From an uncultured Prevotellaceae bacterium (lineage in GTDB: Bacteria > Bacteroidota > Bacteroidia > Bacteroidales > Muribaculaceae), in NCBI GenBank assembly GCA_900318065.1, contig ONIY01000008.1, forward strand, positions 1-64,000: a stretch of DNA of 64,000 nt, given 5' to 3'. Every line of letters begins with the position of its first letter. The first letter of the stretch is position 1. The notes beneath the pieces are model-generated. The model searched no databases and had not been told where the DNA came from. It was given only the letters and a program-made list of their open reading frames with translations. The position numbers and the translations under genes were made by a program. Of the stretch, positions 15,997 through 24,560 are shown piece by piece.

Positions 15997-16758
15997 TTAA
16001 TAATTTATTCTCGGAGTAGGATAATTGTGATACTGTTTTCCTTGAAGGAGGTCACCATTAGCTTTCGCCGATCTTCTCTTGCCGTCGAAGCTAACACTAC
16101 CTACCTGCTTGAAGAAGAAAGCTGTTCCGCTAGCATCAGCCAATTGTTTGACAGACAATACCCAAGACTCTTGCATCTGGCGAGCGCATTTGCCACTCTC
16201 GCCACCAACAATTATCCAGTCGACTCCATCGAGATTGAGTCCAGCGGCTACTATATCGTCCAGCAAAGGCTCAGCGCTTATAAAACGCACAGGCGCTGCG
16301 ATACGGCGCAGGTTCTCAATTCGTGGCAGACTCTGTGGGTGTCCGCACGTCACGCCCACCCAGAGGTTAGCTGGCACCTTGTGAGTCGAGAAGTAGAGTT
16401 CCATACGCTCTGCACGCTTAGTGAGTACTTGATAGACAACCTTAGGGGTCTGCTCTACCATAGCCATCACATCGTCAATAAAACTATCCGTTACAGCAGA
16501 ATGGAACAGATCGCCCATCGAAACCAAGAAGCAGCTTGTGATTTTCCTCTTGTTTGCAGCATCTTTAAGTTGCTGAGCGATTACGTCAGGATGCATAGCT
16601 GGAGTAAAGCCTTGAGAATATTTAAGAATACCCATTGCTTTCAATCTCTTAGCCATCACACGCGCGTAACAATGATCACACTCGGGAGTACCAGCATGGG
16701 TGCAACCAGTAACAGGATTAATGGACTTATTGGTCCAAGAAATTTTTGTGTTATTCAT
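15997..16758 (-). CDS. DUF5131 (phage Gp37/Gp68) family protein
   Basis: The 253-residue protein matches the Gp37/Gp68 family found in phages and defence-like loci. The cysteine motif CTHAGTPECDHCYA (about 19-32) gives C-x7-C-x2-C, similar to the iron-sulfur site of radical-SAM-like proteins. Further family features are MGDLFHSAVTDSFID, VLTKRAERM, LWVGVT and WIIVGGESG. The biochemical role is unknown; homologues are often paired with a three-Cys-motif partner (TcmP), and none is visible here. It is convergent with hsdR and is the next gene downstream of the integrase on the same strand (90-nt gap), so it belongs to the island. Family assignment is firm, function is not. Confidence 0.85.
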   Translation of the reverse strand: MNNTKISWTNKSINPVTGCTHAGTPECDHCYARVMAKRLKAMGILKYSQGFTPAMHPDVIAQQLKDAANKRKITSCFLVSMGDLFHSAVTDSFIDDVMAMVEQTPKVVYQVLTKRAERMELYFSTHKVPANLWVGVTCGHPQSLPRIENLRRIAAPVRFISAEPLLDDIVAAGLNLDGVDWIIVGGESGKCARQMQESWVLSVKQLADASGTAFFFKQVGSVSFDGKRRSAKANGDLLQGKQYHNYPTPRINY

Positions 16759-16848
16759 TAGCTCTAAATGTATAATTCATAAAATACCAATGTTAATGTT
16801 CTCGTTAGTAGCACATTTTGATTGGTGCTACCATGTCGTCCGCAGCCA

Positions 16849-18558
16849 TCAATCTGGCTTCATTGTGATTACTGAGAAAAGGACCTGCTCTATAGTCACA
16901 AAATCACAACCAAAAATACTTTCAAGTTTTGGGCGGTAGAATTTATAATTCACATGCTCTTTAGAGTTGCTCTTGAACCACTCTACCGATATATTATTTG
17001 ACTTAATAAAATGCCTTGTTTCGTCAATAATACTTAGAGGATCCTTAAAGCTCTTAATTTGCTCATAAACAAACTTAAATAGCTTAACCATATCATTATT
17101 GTCTCCACTTAATGCTGAGAGAGGGTTGACTGTTTGGGTTACAGCTGGAACAACAGAATTAGTTGTTTGGGATATCATTACAAGACGTTTATTATCAGGC
17201 AGAGCATTAAATACTGCTTGAGCAGATGGATCCCCCTTTGATTTGTCGTAGCGCTCTACAGTTCTTATGTCCCTTTGACCTGTGTACTTACCTATTTCAA
17301 CGTAATTCCAACCTCTGAGACTGAGTATTGTAACAAATGTTCTGCGAGCGGTGTGAGTAGATACTCGCTTCCATCGATCAACTTTTACGCTGGTTGGCTT
17401 ATCATTACCCGCGTAATGTGAAATTTTGTGTTCTACACCAGTTATTCCAGCATCGCGAGCGATAAACTTAATTCTGCTGTTTATAGTGTCTTTTATAGCC
17501 GTTTCATCTTTACCTAGAATCGGCATCACAAATTTATATTTTTCCAATATTTGCTTGGCCATTTCAAATATTAGGCAACACTTGACATAGCCGCTACTTT
17601 TCTTTGTAAGAATTTTTACAATAAAGACTCCATTTTCATTATTAATGTTACTATCAATATTAACGACATCACTTATTCTTAACCCTGACGTGCACTCTAG
17701 AAGAAACATGTCTTTAATTTTCTCATCACGGTCATTAGCGCATTTATAATTGAAAATTTTTATAACCTCATCATCAGTCAGGGCGATATCATCTTCTTGT
17801 GATTTGTCAGTCAGAGCTTTATATTTAATAGCTTCCGCTTCTTCATAGGTGAGTTCCTTTACAGACACAGCACATTTACGCACAAGAAGAGAGCTACACT
17901 TGAGGTAATCATTTAGCGTGCCTACCTGTAGTTGGCGGGTACCTGGCTTTGTATAGTTATTCTGCAGCCAATCTCCCATCTCAATGAAGACTTCAGTAGA
18001 AAATTGCTTGAATGATTTTATTTTTTCTTGCCTTGCAGTTAAGAATGCCTCAAGAGCCTTTATGGCCCTTAAATAATTAGTTTTAGTGCCATCAGCGACA
18101 CCTTTCATTGAATATACATATTGCTTCAAGCATATTACGATATCAACGTTGTTCTTGCTTGAGTTTTTTTTAGTAGTTTTTCTACTCCGTTGTGATTTAC
18201 CATTCATAGAATCAATTTCTTGTAAAAAAAACAATAGTGTTTGTAAATAATGTTCTTTATCGCGTTTTGGATTGTTGTTTACATACTCACAAAATTTTTC
18301 GTAATAGGTCAAAAACAACCCAATTCTTTCGTTAACAATCTGATTGTTAAAGTTATCAAGAGGTGTCAATATCTTACTAACATAAGCTCTTTGCTTGATA
18401 TGGTTCCACTGAGAAGGAAAGACCTTGGCACCAATTGATTGCTTTATCTGGGTGTCGCCTATCCTAATCAAAAAATAGACTGGGACAGGTCTCTCAGATT
18501 TTTTGTTTCTTAACACGAATCTGCATTTTTTAATACTTACAAATTGTTGGTTGGCCAT
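16849..18558 (-). CDS. Tyrosine recombinase (integrase) of the island
   Basis: A 569-residue site-specific recombinase of the type used by Bacteroidetes integrative elements. Catalytic residues can be placed: R294 in TSGLRISDVV, H402 and R405 in THTARRTF, and Y437 in TVERYDKS. The usual second histidine/tryptophan near TGQRD appears to be Q428. The N-terminal part (about 1-150) is an arm-binding/SAM-like region and residues 135-240 a core-binding domain. About 110 residues follow the tyrosine, longer than most relatives. ATG 18558 is preferred; a GTG lies just before it. The gene points away from the tRNA-Ala 3' end about 150 nt away, the classic arrangement for integration at a tRNA. Confidence 0.9.
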   Translation of the reverse strand: MANQQFVSIKKCRFVLRNKKSERPVPVYFLIRIGDTQIKQSIGAKVFPSQWNHIKQRAYVSKILTPLDNFNNQIVNERIGLFLTYYEKFCEYVNNNPKRDKEHYLQTLLFFLQEIDSMNGKSQRSRKTTKKNSSKNNVDIVICLKQYVYSMKGVADGTKTNYLRAIKALEAFLTARQEKIKSFKQFSTEVFIEMGDWLQNNYTKPGTRQLQVGTLNDYLKCSSLLVRKCAVSVKELTYEEAEAIKYKALTDKSQEDDIALTDDEVIKIFNYKCANDRDEKIKDMFLLECTSGLRISDVVNIDSNINNENGVFIVKILTKKSSGYVKCCLIFEMAKQILEKYKFVMPILGKDETAIKDTINSRIKFIARDAGITGVEHKISHYAGNDKPTSVKVDRWKRVSTHTARRTFVTILSLRGWNYVEIGKYTGQRDIRTVERYDKSKGDPSAQAVFNALPDNKRLVMISQTTNSVVPAVTQTVNPLSALSGDNNDMVKLFKFVYEQIKSFKDPLSIIDETRHFIKSNNISVEWFKSNSKEHVNYKFYRPKLESIFGCDFVTIEQVLFSVITMKPD

Positions 18559-18574
18559 CACAAAAAAGTGTTTC

Positions 18575-18607
18575 GGTTCACAAAATGGTTCACAAAATGG
18601 TTCACAG
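18575..18607. repeat. Tandem 12-bp repeats upstream of integrase
   Basis: GGTTCACAAAAT occurs twice (18575-18586, 18587-18598), followed by a partial third copy GGTTCACAG (18599-18607). The array lies between the integrase start and the tRNA-Ala gene. Short direct repeats here often are integrase arm-type or excisionase sites; this role is inferred. Confidence 0.75.
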
Positions 18608-18655
18608 CTAGTATTTTACGACCATTGAGTGATAAAGTGTAAGTACTTAGGACAA

Positions 18656-18690
18656 TAAGAAAAAGCTGGATATCGTATTGATATTCAGCT
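18656..18690 (-). terminator. Intrinsic terminator of tRNA-Ala
   Basis: On the minus strand the arms AGCTGAATATC and GATATCCAGCT (plus positions 18680-18690 and 18664-18674) pair with one G-U and are followed by TTTTTCTT. It ends the leftward tRNA-Ala transcript 20 nt past the gene. Confidence 0.8.
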
Positions 18691-18710
18691 AATAGCGGTG
18701 TGATTGATTG

Positions 18711-18783
18711 TGGAGTATAGCAGACTCGAACTGCTCACCTCAACACTGCCAGTGTTGCGCTCTACCGGATGAGCTAATACCCC
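18711..18783 (-). tRNA. tRNA-Ala (anticodon GGC)
   Basis: The minus strand folds into a complete cloverleaf: acceptor GGGGTAT with ATACTCC (one G-U), D arm GCTC/GAGC, anticodon stem CAACA/TGTTG with loop CTGGCAG (anticodon GGC), T arm AGCAG-TTCGAGT-CTGCT and discriminator A. CCA is not encoded. A consensus promoter lies 20 nt upstream. Its 3' end faces the integrase, so it is the probable integration target of the island. Confidence 0.93.
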
Positions 18784-18802
18784 GTTTTGCGATTTGCGAC
18801 TG

Positions 18803-18833
18803 CAAAATTACAACAAATTTCTAACTAAACAAA
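18803..18833 (-). promoter_or_regulatory. Promoter of tRNA-Ala
   Basis: On the minus strand TTTG (18830-18833) and TAATTTTG (18803-18810) are 19 nt apart, matching the Bacteroidetes -33/-7 consensus exactly, 20 nt before the tRNA. Confidence 0.85.
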
Positions 18834-18906
18834 ATTATTGCGTGATTTTTTTGATTTTTTTTCAAAAACTGACAACTCTTTGACTCAACACATCAAAGGT
18901 AGTAAT

Positions 18907-18945
18907 GAAAAAATCCTGCCACTCACGTGGGCGGCAGGATTTTTC
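18907..18945 (-). terminator. Intrinsic terminator after the M16 peptidase gene
   Basis: The arms AAAATCCTGCC and GGCAGGATTTT (about 18909-18920 and 18933-18944) form a strong hairpin. On the minus strand it ends in a T-run about 90 nt past the peptidase stop. Confidence 0.8.
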
Positions 18946-19031
18946 ACTTCTTTTTTTGTTGCTTGAGGCAAACGCGTTGTGTAGCGCTCCTTCTGGCAGA
19001 GTGCCCGAAGTGGCGCACAAGCGCGATGATT

Positions 19032-21941
19032 TTAGTAACCGAATATCTCCTCAAGGGTTACTCGGCGCACTGGAGCGATTTTCTCGAGGCGCTGCATGTC
19101 GAGCTCCTTCTCGTCGCCGAGGATGAGGTAGCGGTAGGGCTTGCCTGCCATGTTCTCCTTCTCAAAGTCGACGATGTCGAAGAGGTAGAGTCCGGGCAGT
19201 TCCTTATATACCTTTGAGTAGATGTCATAGTCGATGCCTCGCTTTTGTGCTGCCATATAACTCTGGATAACACCAAAGCGTGTTGTGCGGCGGCTGGCGA
19301 GCTTCTTCATGAGCGACTCCTTGGCGAGGTTGAAAGCGCCTTCGCTCTCGGGAATTCCAGCAAGTAGCTTGTTGAACTCGTCAACGCAGTCCATCATCTT
19401 GTCGTTCTGGGTCACGATGTAGGTGTAGGCATCCTCCTTGTGGCCCAAGCGCGAGGGCTGGTTGTAGACAGCGGCTGCCGAGTAGGCGAGTCCGCGTGCC
19501 TCGCGCAGTTCCTGGAACACGATACCATTCATTCCGGTGCCAAAGTACTCGTTGAAGAGGCTGATCACTGCGGCGTGCGAGGGATCCCAGTCGCGCTCGT
19601 TGTTGTTATATTGAACCATGTAGATGTTCTTGGCGTCGTAGGGAGCGAGTAGAATCTCGGTCTCGGGAGTGGGCTGCTCCATATAGTCCATGCCAAATGG
19701 CACGTCAAGAAGATTCTTGGGAGTCTTGTGTAGCTTAGAGATGCTAGCCGAGAAATCTTTCTCATTCATTGGTCCAAAATAGGCTACTGTGTGCTGCATG
19801 TTGAAGAGGCTCTTCACCAGTTCTAGCAGTTCGGCAGGATTAGTGTTGCGCAGCTGCTCCTCGCTTAGGATGTTGGTATAGGTGTTGTTAGGACCAAACT
19901 GTCCATACTCCATGAGTCTTGCGAAGCACTGCTCTTGGTTGCTCTTGGCATCGGCGCGGGCCTTGAGAATCTGGTCGACCAAGCGCTTATAGGCCTCGGT
20001 GTCAACGGTGGCATTCTTGAACAGGTCTTCTACCAGCGCAATTGCTTGAGGCATGTTCTCGTTAAGGCCACTAATGGTGACATAGGTGTTGTAGTCGGTG
20101 GTGGTGGCATCGAAGTGACATGCAAGTTTATACATGCGCTGCTTGAACTGCTGTGGGGTCAACGTCTTTGTGCCCAGGTAGTTGAGGTAGTTGAATGCCA
20201 AGTCATAACGCAGGTCGGCGGTGTTGCCAAAGTCAAATTTATAGACAAGATGGAAGAGGTCATCGTCGGTATTCTGCTTGTAGAGCAGTGGAAGTCCAGC
20301 TTTGGTATTCGACACGTTCATGTCGGTCTTGAAATCGACAAATCGAGGTTGGATGGGCTCTACTGTCTCTGCCATAAGGTTCTTGACGAAGTCACTCTGC
20401 TTGTCGCGGTTAGTGGGGATAGGAGTAATCTCAGGTTTCTCAATCTTCTTTACCGAGGTATCAACGCCCTCACGTTTGTAAACACACACATAGTTGTTGA
20501 GCAGATGGCGATTAGCAAAATCCACAATCTGCTGCTTGTTCATCTTTCCCATTCGGTCAAGCTGGCCTACAACCTGTTCCCATTCAACGCCGTTGATAAA
20601 GGCATTCACAAGGTATCTAGCACGTGCTCCGTTGTTGTTTAAGCCTCTCAAATATTGCAGCTTGGTGTTGTTGACCACACTTACGAGCAGATCGTCGTCG
20701 AAGTCGCCATTGCGCAGCTTCTCAATCTCACCGAGCATCAGGTCACGAACATTTTCAAGACTCTGTCCCTCATTGGGATAACCCATGAGCGTAAGAAGTG
20801 AGTAGTCGGCCATTTCATCGGCATAGCATCCCGATGTCATAAGTTTTTGTGGCTGGTTAAGGTTGAGGTCCATAAGGCCTGCAGTACCGTTACTGAGCAT
20901 TTCAGAGATTACCTCAAGGGTGTCGTTCTGCAATGAAGGTCCACCTTCGAAGCGCCATGCTAGAGTCACAAATTCTGCCTCTTGGCCAAGCACTGTGGTA
21001 TCAACCGGTGCGGTAATGGGCTTGAGAGGAGCAAACTCTGGTCTCGAGAGGTTCTTGTTGGGCTGCCAGTCACCAAAGTACTTGTCGAGAGTGGCAATTA
21101 CCTTGTCGGGCTCAAAATCACCAGCCATACAGATGGCTATGTTATTGGGGCAATAGTAGTTGTTGTAGTAATTCTTGATGTTGGTGATTGATGGATTCTT
21201 GAGGTGCTCTTGGGTACCGATAGTAGTCTGAGTACCATAAGGATGGGTTGGGAATGCCTTGGCATAGAGGGCTTCTTCAAGTTTCCTCATGTCTTTGGCC
21301 ATACTAATGTTTTTCTCCTCATACACGGCCTCGAGCTCGGTGTGGAAACCGCGAATCACCATGTTGCGGAAGCGGTCACTCTGGATGCGTGCCCAGCGGT
21401 CAATCTCGTTGGCGGGGATGTCCTCGGTATAGCAAGTCACATCGGTGCTGGTGTAAGCGTTAGTACCTATGCCACCAATTCCTGCCATAAGCTTGTCATA
21501 CTCATTGGGGATGTTGTACTGTGCTGCTAGTTGCGACACACTGTCGATCTCGTGATAGAGTTGCTTGCGCTTGGCGGGGTCGGTGACCTTGCGGTACTGC
21601 TCATAGCGGGCCTCAATCTCGTCGAGATAGGGAGCTTCTTTCACGGGGTCGCTGGTGCCGAACTGCTTTGTGCCCTTAAACATAAGGTGCTCAAGATAGT
21701 GAGCTAGACCAGTGGTTTCGGCAGGGTCGTTGCGTGAACCGGTGCGTACGGCGATGTGTGCAGCGATGCGCGGCGACTCGTGGTTAACACTAAGGAAGAC
21801 CTTCATGCCGTTGCGCAGGGTGTAGCATTGTGTGTGCATGGGGTCGCCCTCATAGGTTGTTGCTTTTGGCAGTTGGGCTTGCGCTGTAAAGCACATGGCT
21901 GCAACTGCGAGCAGTGTGAATAAGAATTTGAATTTGTTCAT
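19032..21941 (-). CDS. M16 family zinc metallopeptidase, exported
   Basis: The 969-residue protein starts with a signal peptide (KFKFLFTLLAVAAMCFTAQA). The inverted zinc motif HYLEH (81-85), in GLAHYLEHLMFKGT, defines the M16 (pitrilysin/insulinase) family; the distal zinc glutamate should lie near ELEAVYEEKN. The catalytic domain repeats in structure: the second half (about 500-969) is the inactive-type domain, with LREARGLAYSAAAVY recognisable. It likely degrades peptides in the periplasm. It begins 38 nt after the GH84 gene on the same strand, so the two may be co-transcribed. It resembles the two-domain M16 proteins of other Bacteroidetes in length. Confidence 0.93.
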   Translation of the reverse strand: MNKFKFLFTLLAVAAMCFTAQAQLPKATTYEGDPMHTQCYTLRNGMKVFLSVNHESPRIAAHIAVRTGSRNDPAETTGLAHYLEHLMFKGTKQFGTSDPVKEAPYLDEIEARYEQYRKVTDPAKRKQLYHEIDSVSQLAAQYNIPNEYDKLMAGIGGIGTNAYTSTDVTCYTEDIPANEIDRWARIQSDRFRNMVIRGFHTELEAVYEEKNISMAKDMRKLEEALYAKAFPTHPYGTQTTIGTQEHLKNPSITNIKNYYNNYYCPNNIAICMAGDFEPDKVIATLDKYFGDWQPNKNLSRPEFAPLKPITAPVDTTVLGQEAEFVTLAWRFEGGPSLQNDTLEVISEMLSNGTAGLMDLNLNQPQKLMTSGCYADEMADYSLLTLMGYPNEGQSLENVRDLMLGEIEKLRNGDFDDDLLVSVVNNTKLQYLRGLNNNGARARYLVNAFINGVEWEQVVGQLDRMGKMNKQQIVDFANRHLLNNYVCVYKREGVDTSVKKIEKPEITPIPTNRDKQSDFVKNLMAETVEPIQPRFVDFKTDMNVSNTKAGLPLLYKQNTDDDLFHLVYKFDFGNTADLRYDLAFNYLNYLGTKTLTPQQFKQRMYKLACHFDATTTDYNTYVTISGLNENMPQAIALVEDLFKNATVDTEAYKRLVDQILKARADAKSNQEQCFARLMEYGQFGPNNTYTNILSEEQLRNTNPAELLELVKSLFNMQHTVAYFGPMNEKDFSASISKLHKTPKNLLDVPFGMDYMEQPTPETEILLAPYDAKNIYMVQYNNNERDWDPSHAAVISLFNEYFGTGMNGIVFQELREARGLAYSAAAVYNQPSRLGHKEDAYTYIVTQNDKMMDCVDEFNKLLAGIPESEGAFNLAKESLMKKLASRRTTRFGVIQSYMAAQKRGIDYDIYSKVYKELPGLYLFDIVDFEKENMAGKPYRYLILGDEKELDMQRLEKIAPVRRVTLEEIFGY

Positions 21942-21979
21942 AATGAAAAAGGTTTATAAAATATTGTGTTCTTATTGTG

Positions 21980-23902
21980 TTAATGATTTCGTAGATACTC
22001 AATTAGGAATGGCATTAGGCACTTGCTGGAGGGCTCGGCAGTGAGCACTCTGAGTTTTATGTCCTCGCCCATGCCACCAAGGGTCTCAAACTGGAAATCG
22101 GGGTTTGAGTCGTAGTCAACAAGTGGTTGTGCGTTTCCCTCGAGGGCGGCAATGGCCTCGCTAGTCATTGCCTCGAGCTTTAGAAGCCATGGGCGCACAT
22201 CGTTGTACAACAGCCTGTCGCTCTCGACATTGGAGTTCTTCATATCCTTAATCTCCTGGCAGGCCTTGCTCACCTCACGCAACTCGTTGAGCAGTGACCG
22301 GCTGTTGGCGCGACCGCTCTTTACCGACTTGTAGTAGTTGTCAATCCTGTAGCCTATGGCGTCATTATCGTAATAGCGCAGATAAGGAGCTAACTTTTTG
22401 AAGGCCTTGGCATGCTGCTTGCCCACCACAGCAGGTATTGCAGCATCCCAACTGCTGTAGTTGTCGAAGCTAGCGTTGTTCCAAGAGTAATCGGCAACAC
22501 TGAATAGCGCAATCTTCGATAGCTCGCCTTGTTGCATGGGGTTGATGATAAGGGTGTTGAGCCCCTTGAGGCGCTTCTCGATGTGTGACAGGTTATCGAT
22601 ATGGGTCTCGTCACGGAAGTTGCTGTAGGTGTCCATCACAAAGAGTTTGGTAGGGTCCTGATCGTTGCAAGGATAGTTCCACCACCAGCTCAAGTCGCGG
22701 CCAAGCCAGCTGCTCACCAATTCCAAATCTCCGTTATTAGGCACCGACCAAACATCGCGGCCAGTGATATAGATGCTAACCTTCTCGGGAGTCGTGCTAA
22801 GCGACTCATAAAACTCACGGGCACGCTCTTGGCTTACCCATCCGTGAGCATAAAGCTGTGGCACATAGTGCAGAGGCTTTACAGTATCGGCAGCGGCTGC
22901 ACCCTTTTTGTTCCACTTGTCATCTATGCGCTGCTGGAGTGCAGTGAGATTGTCGGCGCACAGCTTCATGATGGCATGGTCGCTGGGTACGCCCACATCG
23001 TCGACAAAGACTCCAAACTGACGCACACCCAGCTCGTGCATGCTCTCAAACTTCGCCATAATCTTGTCAAGCACTTGAGGGTCTTCGGCATTAGCAAACG
23101 CTTTGCCAGGGTGAATTGCCCAGATGAAGTTGACCTTGGTCTCGCTGGCAACCTTTGTGATATCGCGCATCATGTCTTGGTTAAGATAGCCAATGCGCTG
23201 TTGGTCTTCAGTAATCGTTGTAGGGTAGGGGTCGCCCCAATAATGGGAATGATATGGATCGCTCTTTGCGCCATACATATAGGTGTTCATCTTGTATCGG
23301 GCCATGAAGCGAAACAGGTCCTTTGTCACCTCGGCGGTATAAGGCACTCCATAGTAGCCCTCGATGATGCCGCGGTTCTTGACATCGGCATAGTCGTAGA
23401 TTGTGACACATGGCAAGTCTGTCGTGCCCTGATCGAGCATCTGCTCTAGTGATGCCAGTCCACAGAACACAGCGTCAGTGTCTTCACCAATGATTGCCAC
23501 ATTAGCTTGACCTTTACTATCTGATTTAAGGTTCAAGATATAACGGTCATATTTTGGCAAATTGAAAATGCTTCGGTCGACACGCAACACGGCATGATGC
23601 TCATCACCAATCTTTTCTTTTGGATTGTTTACACTAAGATGCACGAAAGACGGACAGTTGTTAGGTGTGCCAGCATCAATCACCACTGGAACGAGACCAT
23701 GGTCACTAAGTATCTGCTTTGCGCGATTTATTGTTGCAATGTCAATCCCATATTGAGGAAATATAAATACTCTCTGAGAAAAGGATGCCGTGCCAGGATT
23801 CATTACCTGCTTGTGGGGAATAGGATAGATAGTGTAAGGCTCAGCGGCACCTAGTATGGTGGCAGATATCATTGCCAAGGTTAAGATAACGGCTCTAATC
23901 AT
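21980..23902 (-). CDS. GH84 beta-N-acetylglucosaminidase (O-GlcNAcase/hyaluronidase type)
   Basis: The 640-residue exported enzyme (signal peptide about 1-19, AVILTLAMISATILGAA) matches the glycoside hydrolase family 84 layout: an N-terminal small domain, then the (beta/alpha)8 barrel starting at RGIIEGYYGVPY (about 177-188). The catalytic aspartate pair D301-D302 lies in FGVFVDDVG, as in the Bacteroides O-GlcNAcase homologue. Substrate-assisted hydrolysis would remove terminal GlcNAc from host glycans or glycoproteins, probably in the periplasm. No SusC/SusD pair or transporter adjoins it, only the M16 peptidase downstream, suggesting glycopeptide breakdown. A consensus promoter lies about 30 nt upstream. 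Confidence 0.93.
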   Translation of the reverse strand: MIRAVILTLAMISATILGAAEPYTIYPIPHKQVMNPGTASFSQRVFIFPQYGIDIATINRAKQILSDHGLVPVVIDAGTPNNCPSFVHLSVNNPKEKIGDEHHAVLRVDRSIFNLPKYDRYILNLKSDSKGQANVAIIGEDTDAVFCGLASLEQMLDQGTTDLPCVTIYDYADVKNRGIIEGYYGVPYTAEVTKDLFRFMARYKMNTYMYGAKSDPYHSHYWGDPYPTTITEDQQRIGYLNQDMMRDITKVASETKVNFIWAIHPGKAFANAEDPQVLDKIMAKFESMHELGVRQFGVFVDDVGVPSDHAIMKLCADNLTALQQRIDDKWNKKGAAAADTVKPLHYVPQLYAHGWVSQERAREFYESLSTTPEKVSIYITGRDVWSVPNNGDLELVSSWLGRDLSWWWNYPCNDQDPTKLFVMDTYSNFRDETHIDNLSHIEKRLKGLNTLIINPMQQGELSKIALFSVADYSWNNASFDNYSSWDAAIPAVVGKQHAKAFKKLAPYLRYYDNDAIGYRIDNYYKSVKSGRANSRSLLNELREVSKACQEIKDMKNSNVESDRLLYNDVRPWLLKLEAMTSEAIAALEGNAQPLVDYDSNPDFQFETLGGMGEDIKLRVLTAEPSSKCLMPFLIEYLRNH

Positions 23903-23932
23903 ATCAAAGTAATTGTGTGTGTTTATTGGTCA

Positions 23933-23963
23933 CAAAATTAATGATTACACGGCAAATGACAAA
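23933..23963 (-). promoter_or_regulatory. Promoter of the GH84 gene
   Basis: On the minus strand TTTG (23960-23963) and TAATTTTG (23933-23940) are 19 nt apart, a full Bacteroidetes consensus 30 nt before the GH84 start. Confidence 0.8.
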
Positions 23964-24063
23964 AATATTTATTGAAAAACACACCTTATTTAATATTAAA
24001 ATGGGTCTAAAACTGGAGAAAATGAAGAAAATGCACTTTTTTTTGAAAAAAATCGCAAAAAGT

Positions 24064-24094
24064 TTTGGTGGTTAAGAAAATTGTAGTAACTTTG
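24064..24094 (+). promoter_or_regulatory. Promoter of tRNA-Glu
   Basis: TTTG (24064-24067), 19 nt, TAACTTTG (24087-24094): an exact Bacteroidetes consensus 17 nt before the tRNA. Confidence 0.85.
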
Positions 24095-24111
24095 CACCGC
24101 AATTCCGAAAT

Positions 24112-24184
24112 GGTGGTATCGTCTAGTGGCCCAGGACGCTGGCCTCTCACGCCGGAAACCGGGGTTCGACTCCCCGTACCACTA
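24112..24184 (+). tRNA. tRNA-Glu (anticodon CTC)
   Basis: Cloverleaf with acceptor GGTGGTA paired to TACCACT (a G-U at position 1-72), D arm around GTCTAGTGGCCCAGGAC, anticodon stem CTGGC/GCCGG with loop CTCTCAC (anticodon CTC), and T arm CGGGG-TTCGACT-CCCCG. The discriminator is A and CCA is not encoded. Confidence 0.9.
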
Positions 24185-24189
24185 CTGTG

Positions 24190-24226
24190 AAAGCGGTTCG
24201 CTAATTCAGCGAGCCGCTTTTTTTTC
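24190..24226 (+). terminator. Intrinsic terminator of tRNA-Glu
   Basis: AGCGGTTCGCT (24192-24202) and AGCGAGCCGCT (24208-24218) pair with one G-U around AATTC, followed by nine T. Confidence 0.9.
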
Positions 24227-24293
24227 ATAGTCTCGCTTGAGATCTTTGAGAATAGTACTTACCTTTGTGCTTTGGAAATTACAATTATGAGAT

Positions 24294-24503
24294 ATGGAAA
24301 TGAATTGGGAGGACGGATTTGTCATTAACATTAAAGTGCAGGACGGTGACGTAGTGGTAAGTGCTAATCGTGAGGGATTGCTCTCGCTGGCCAGTCATTT
24401 CAAGATGCTTGCCCATGGTGCCGTGGGCGATCATTTTCACATTGATCAATACAATTCTCTTGAAGAAGGCTCGTTGCCACTGATAGTTGAGATGATTGAG
24501 TGA
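24294..24503 (+). CDS. Imm32-like immunity protein (69 aa), orphan
   Basis: A 69-residue soluble protein whose sequence (VVVSANREGLLSLASHFKML, GDHFHIDQYNSLEEGSLPLI) matches my recollection of the Imm32 immunity family: the S-A-N-x-E-G-L-L-S-L-A motif, then H-F-H-[IL]-D-x-Y-N-S-L-E-E-G-S. Such proteins neutralise contact-dependent or type VI-delivered toxins. No toxin, Rhs or T6SS gene is near; it stands alone between tRNA-Glu and tRNA-Val. An orphan immunity gene would protect against toxins of neighbouring strains. ATG 24294 is taken; ATG 24300 in the same frame is also possible. Confidence 0.65.
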   Translation: MEMNWEDGFVINIKVQDGDVVVSANREGLLSLASHFKMLAHGAVGDHFHIDQYNSLEEGSLPLIVEMIE

Positions 24504-24560
24504 GGAACTCCAGCCGCTGCTATGGGCAACATATAGTTTGCACTACTCCTGCTGGAGCAC

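Larger units (their letters stand above)
1..18700. mobile_element. Integrated mobile island (right part), inserted next to tRNA-Ala
   Basis: The segment left of the tRNA-Ala gene holds a tyrosine recombinase next to the tRNA 3' end, a primase-like replication gene, short unknown genes, a GIY-YIG nuclease and a complete type I restriction-modification locus with cargo. This is the usual content of an integrative element, and it contrasts with the housekeeping genes to the right of the tRNA. Base composition is mosaic: hsdM and hsdR are GC-richer, while 9383-12363 and the replication gene are clearly AT-rich. The left end and its attachment site are outside the window. No relaxase or conjugation gene is visible, so it could be an integrative mobilizable or satellite-like element, or part of a larger one. 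The exact right boundary (about 18.6-18.7 kb) is inferred. Confidence 0.7.

Noticed and set aside
16027..16761. Long plus-strand frame (244 aa) antisense to the DUF5131 gene
   Set aside because: It mirrors the DUF5131 gene, whose cysteine motif and family sequence are clear; the antisense product shows no recognisable motif and is a shadow frame.
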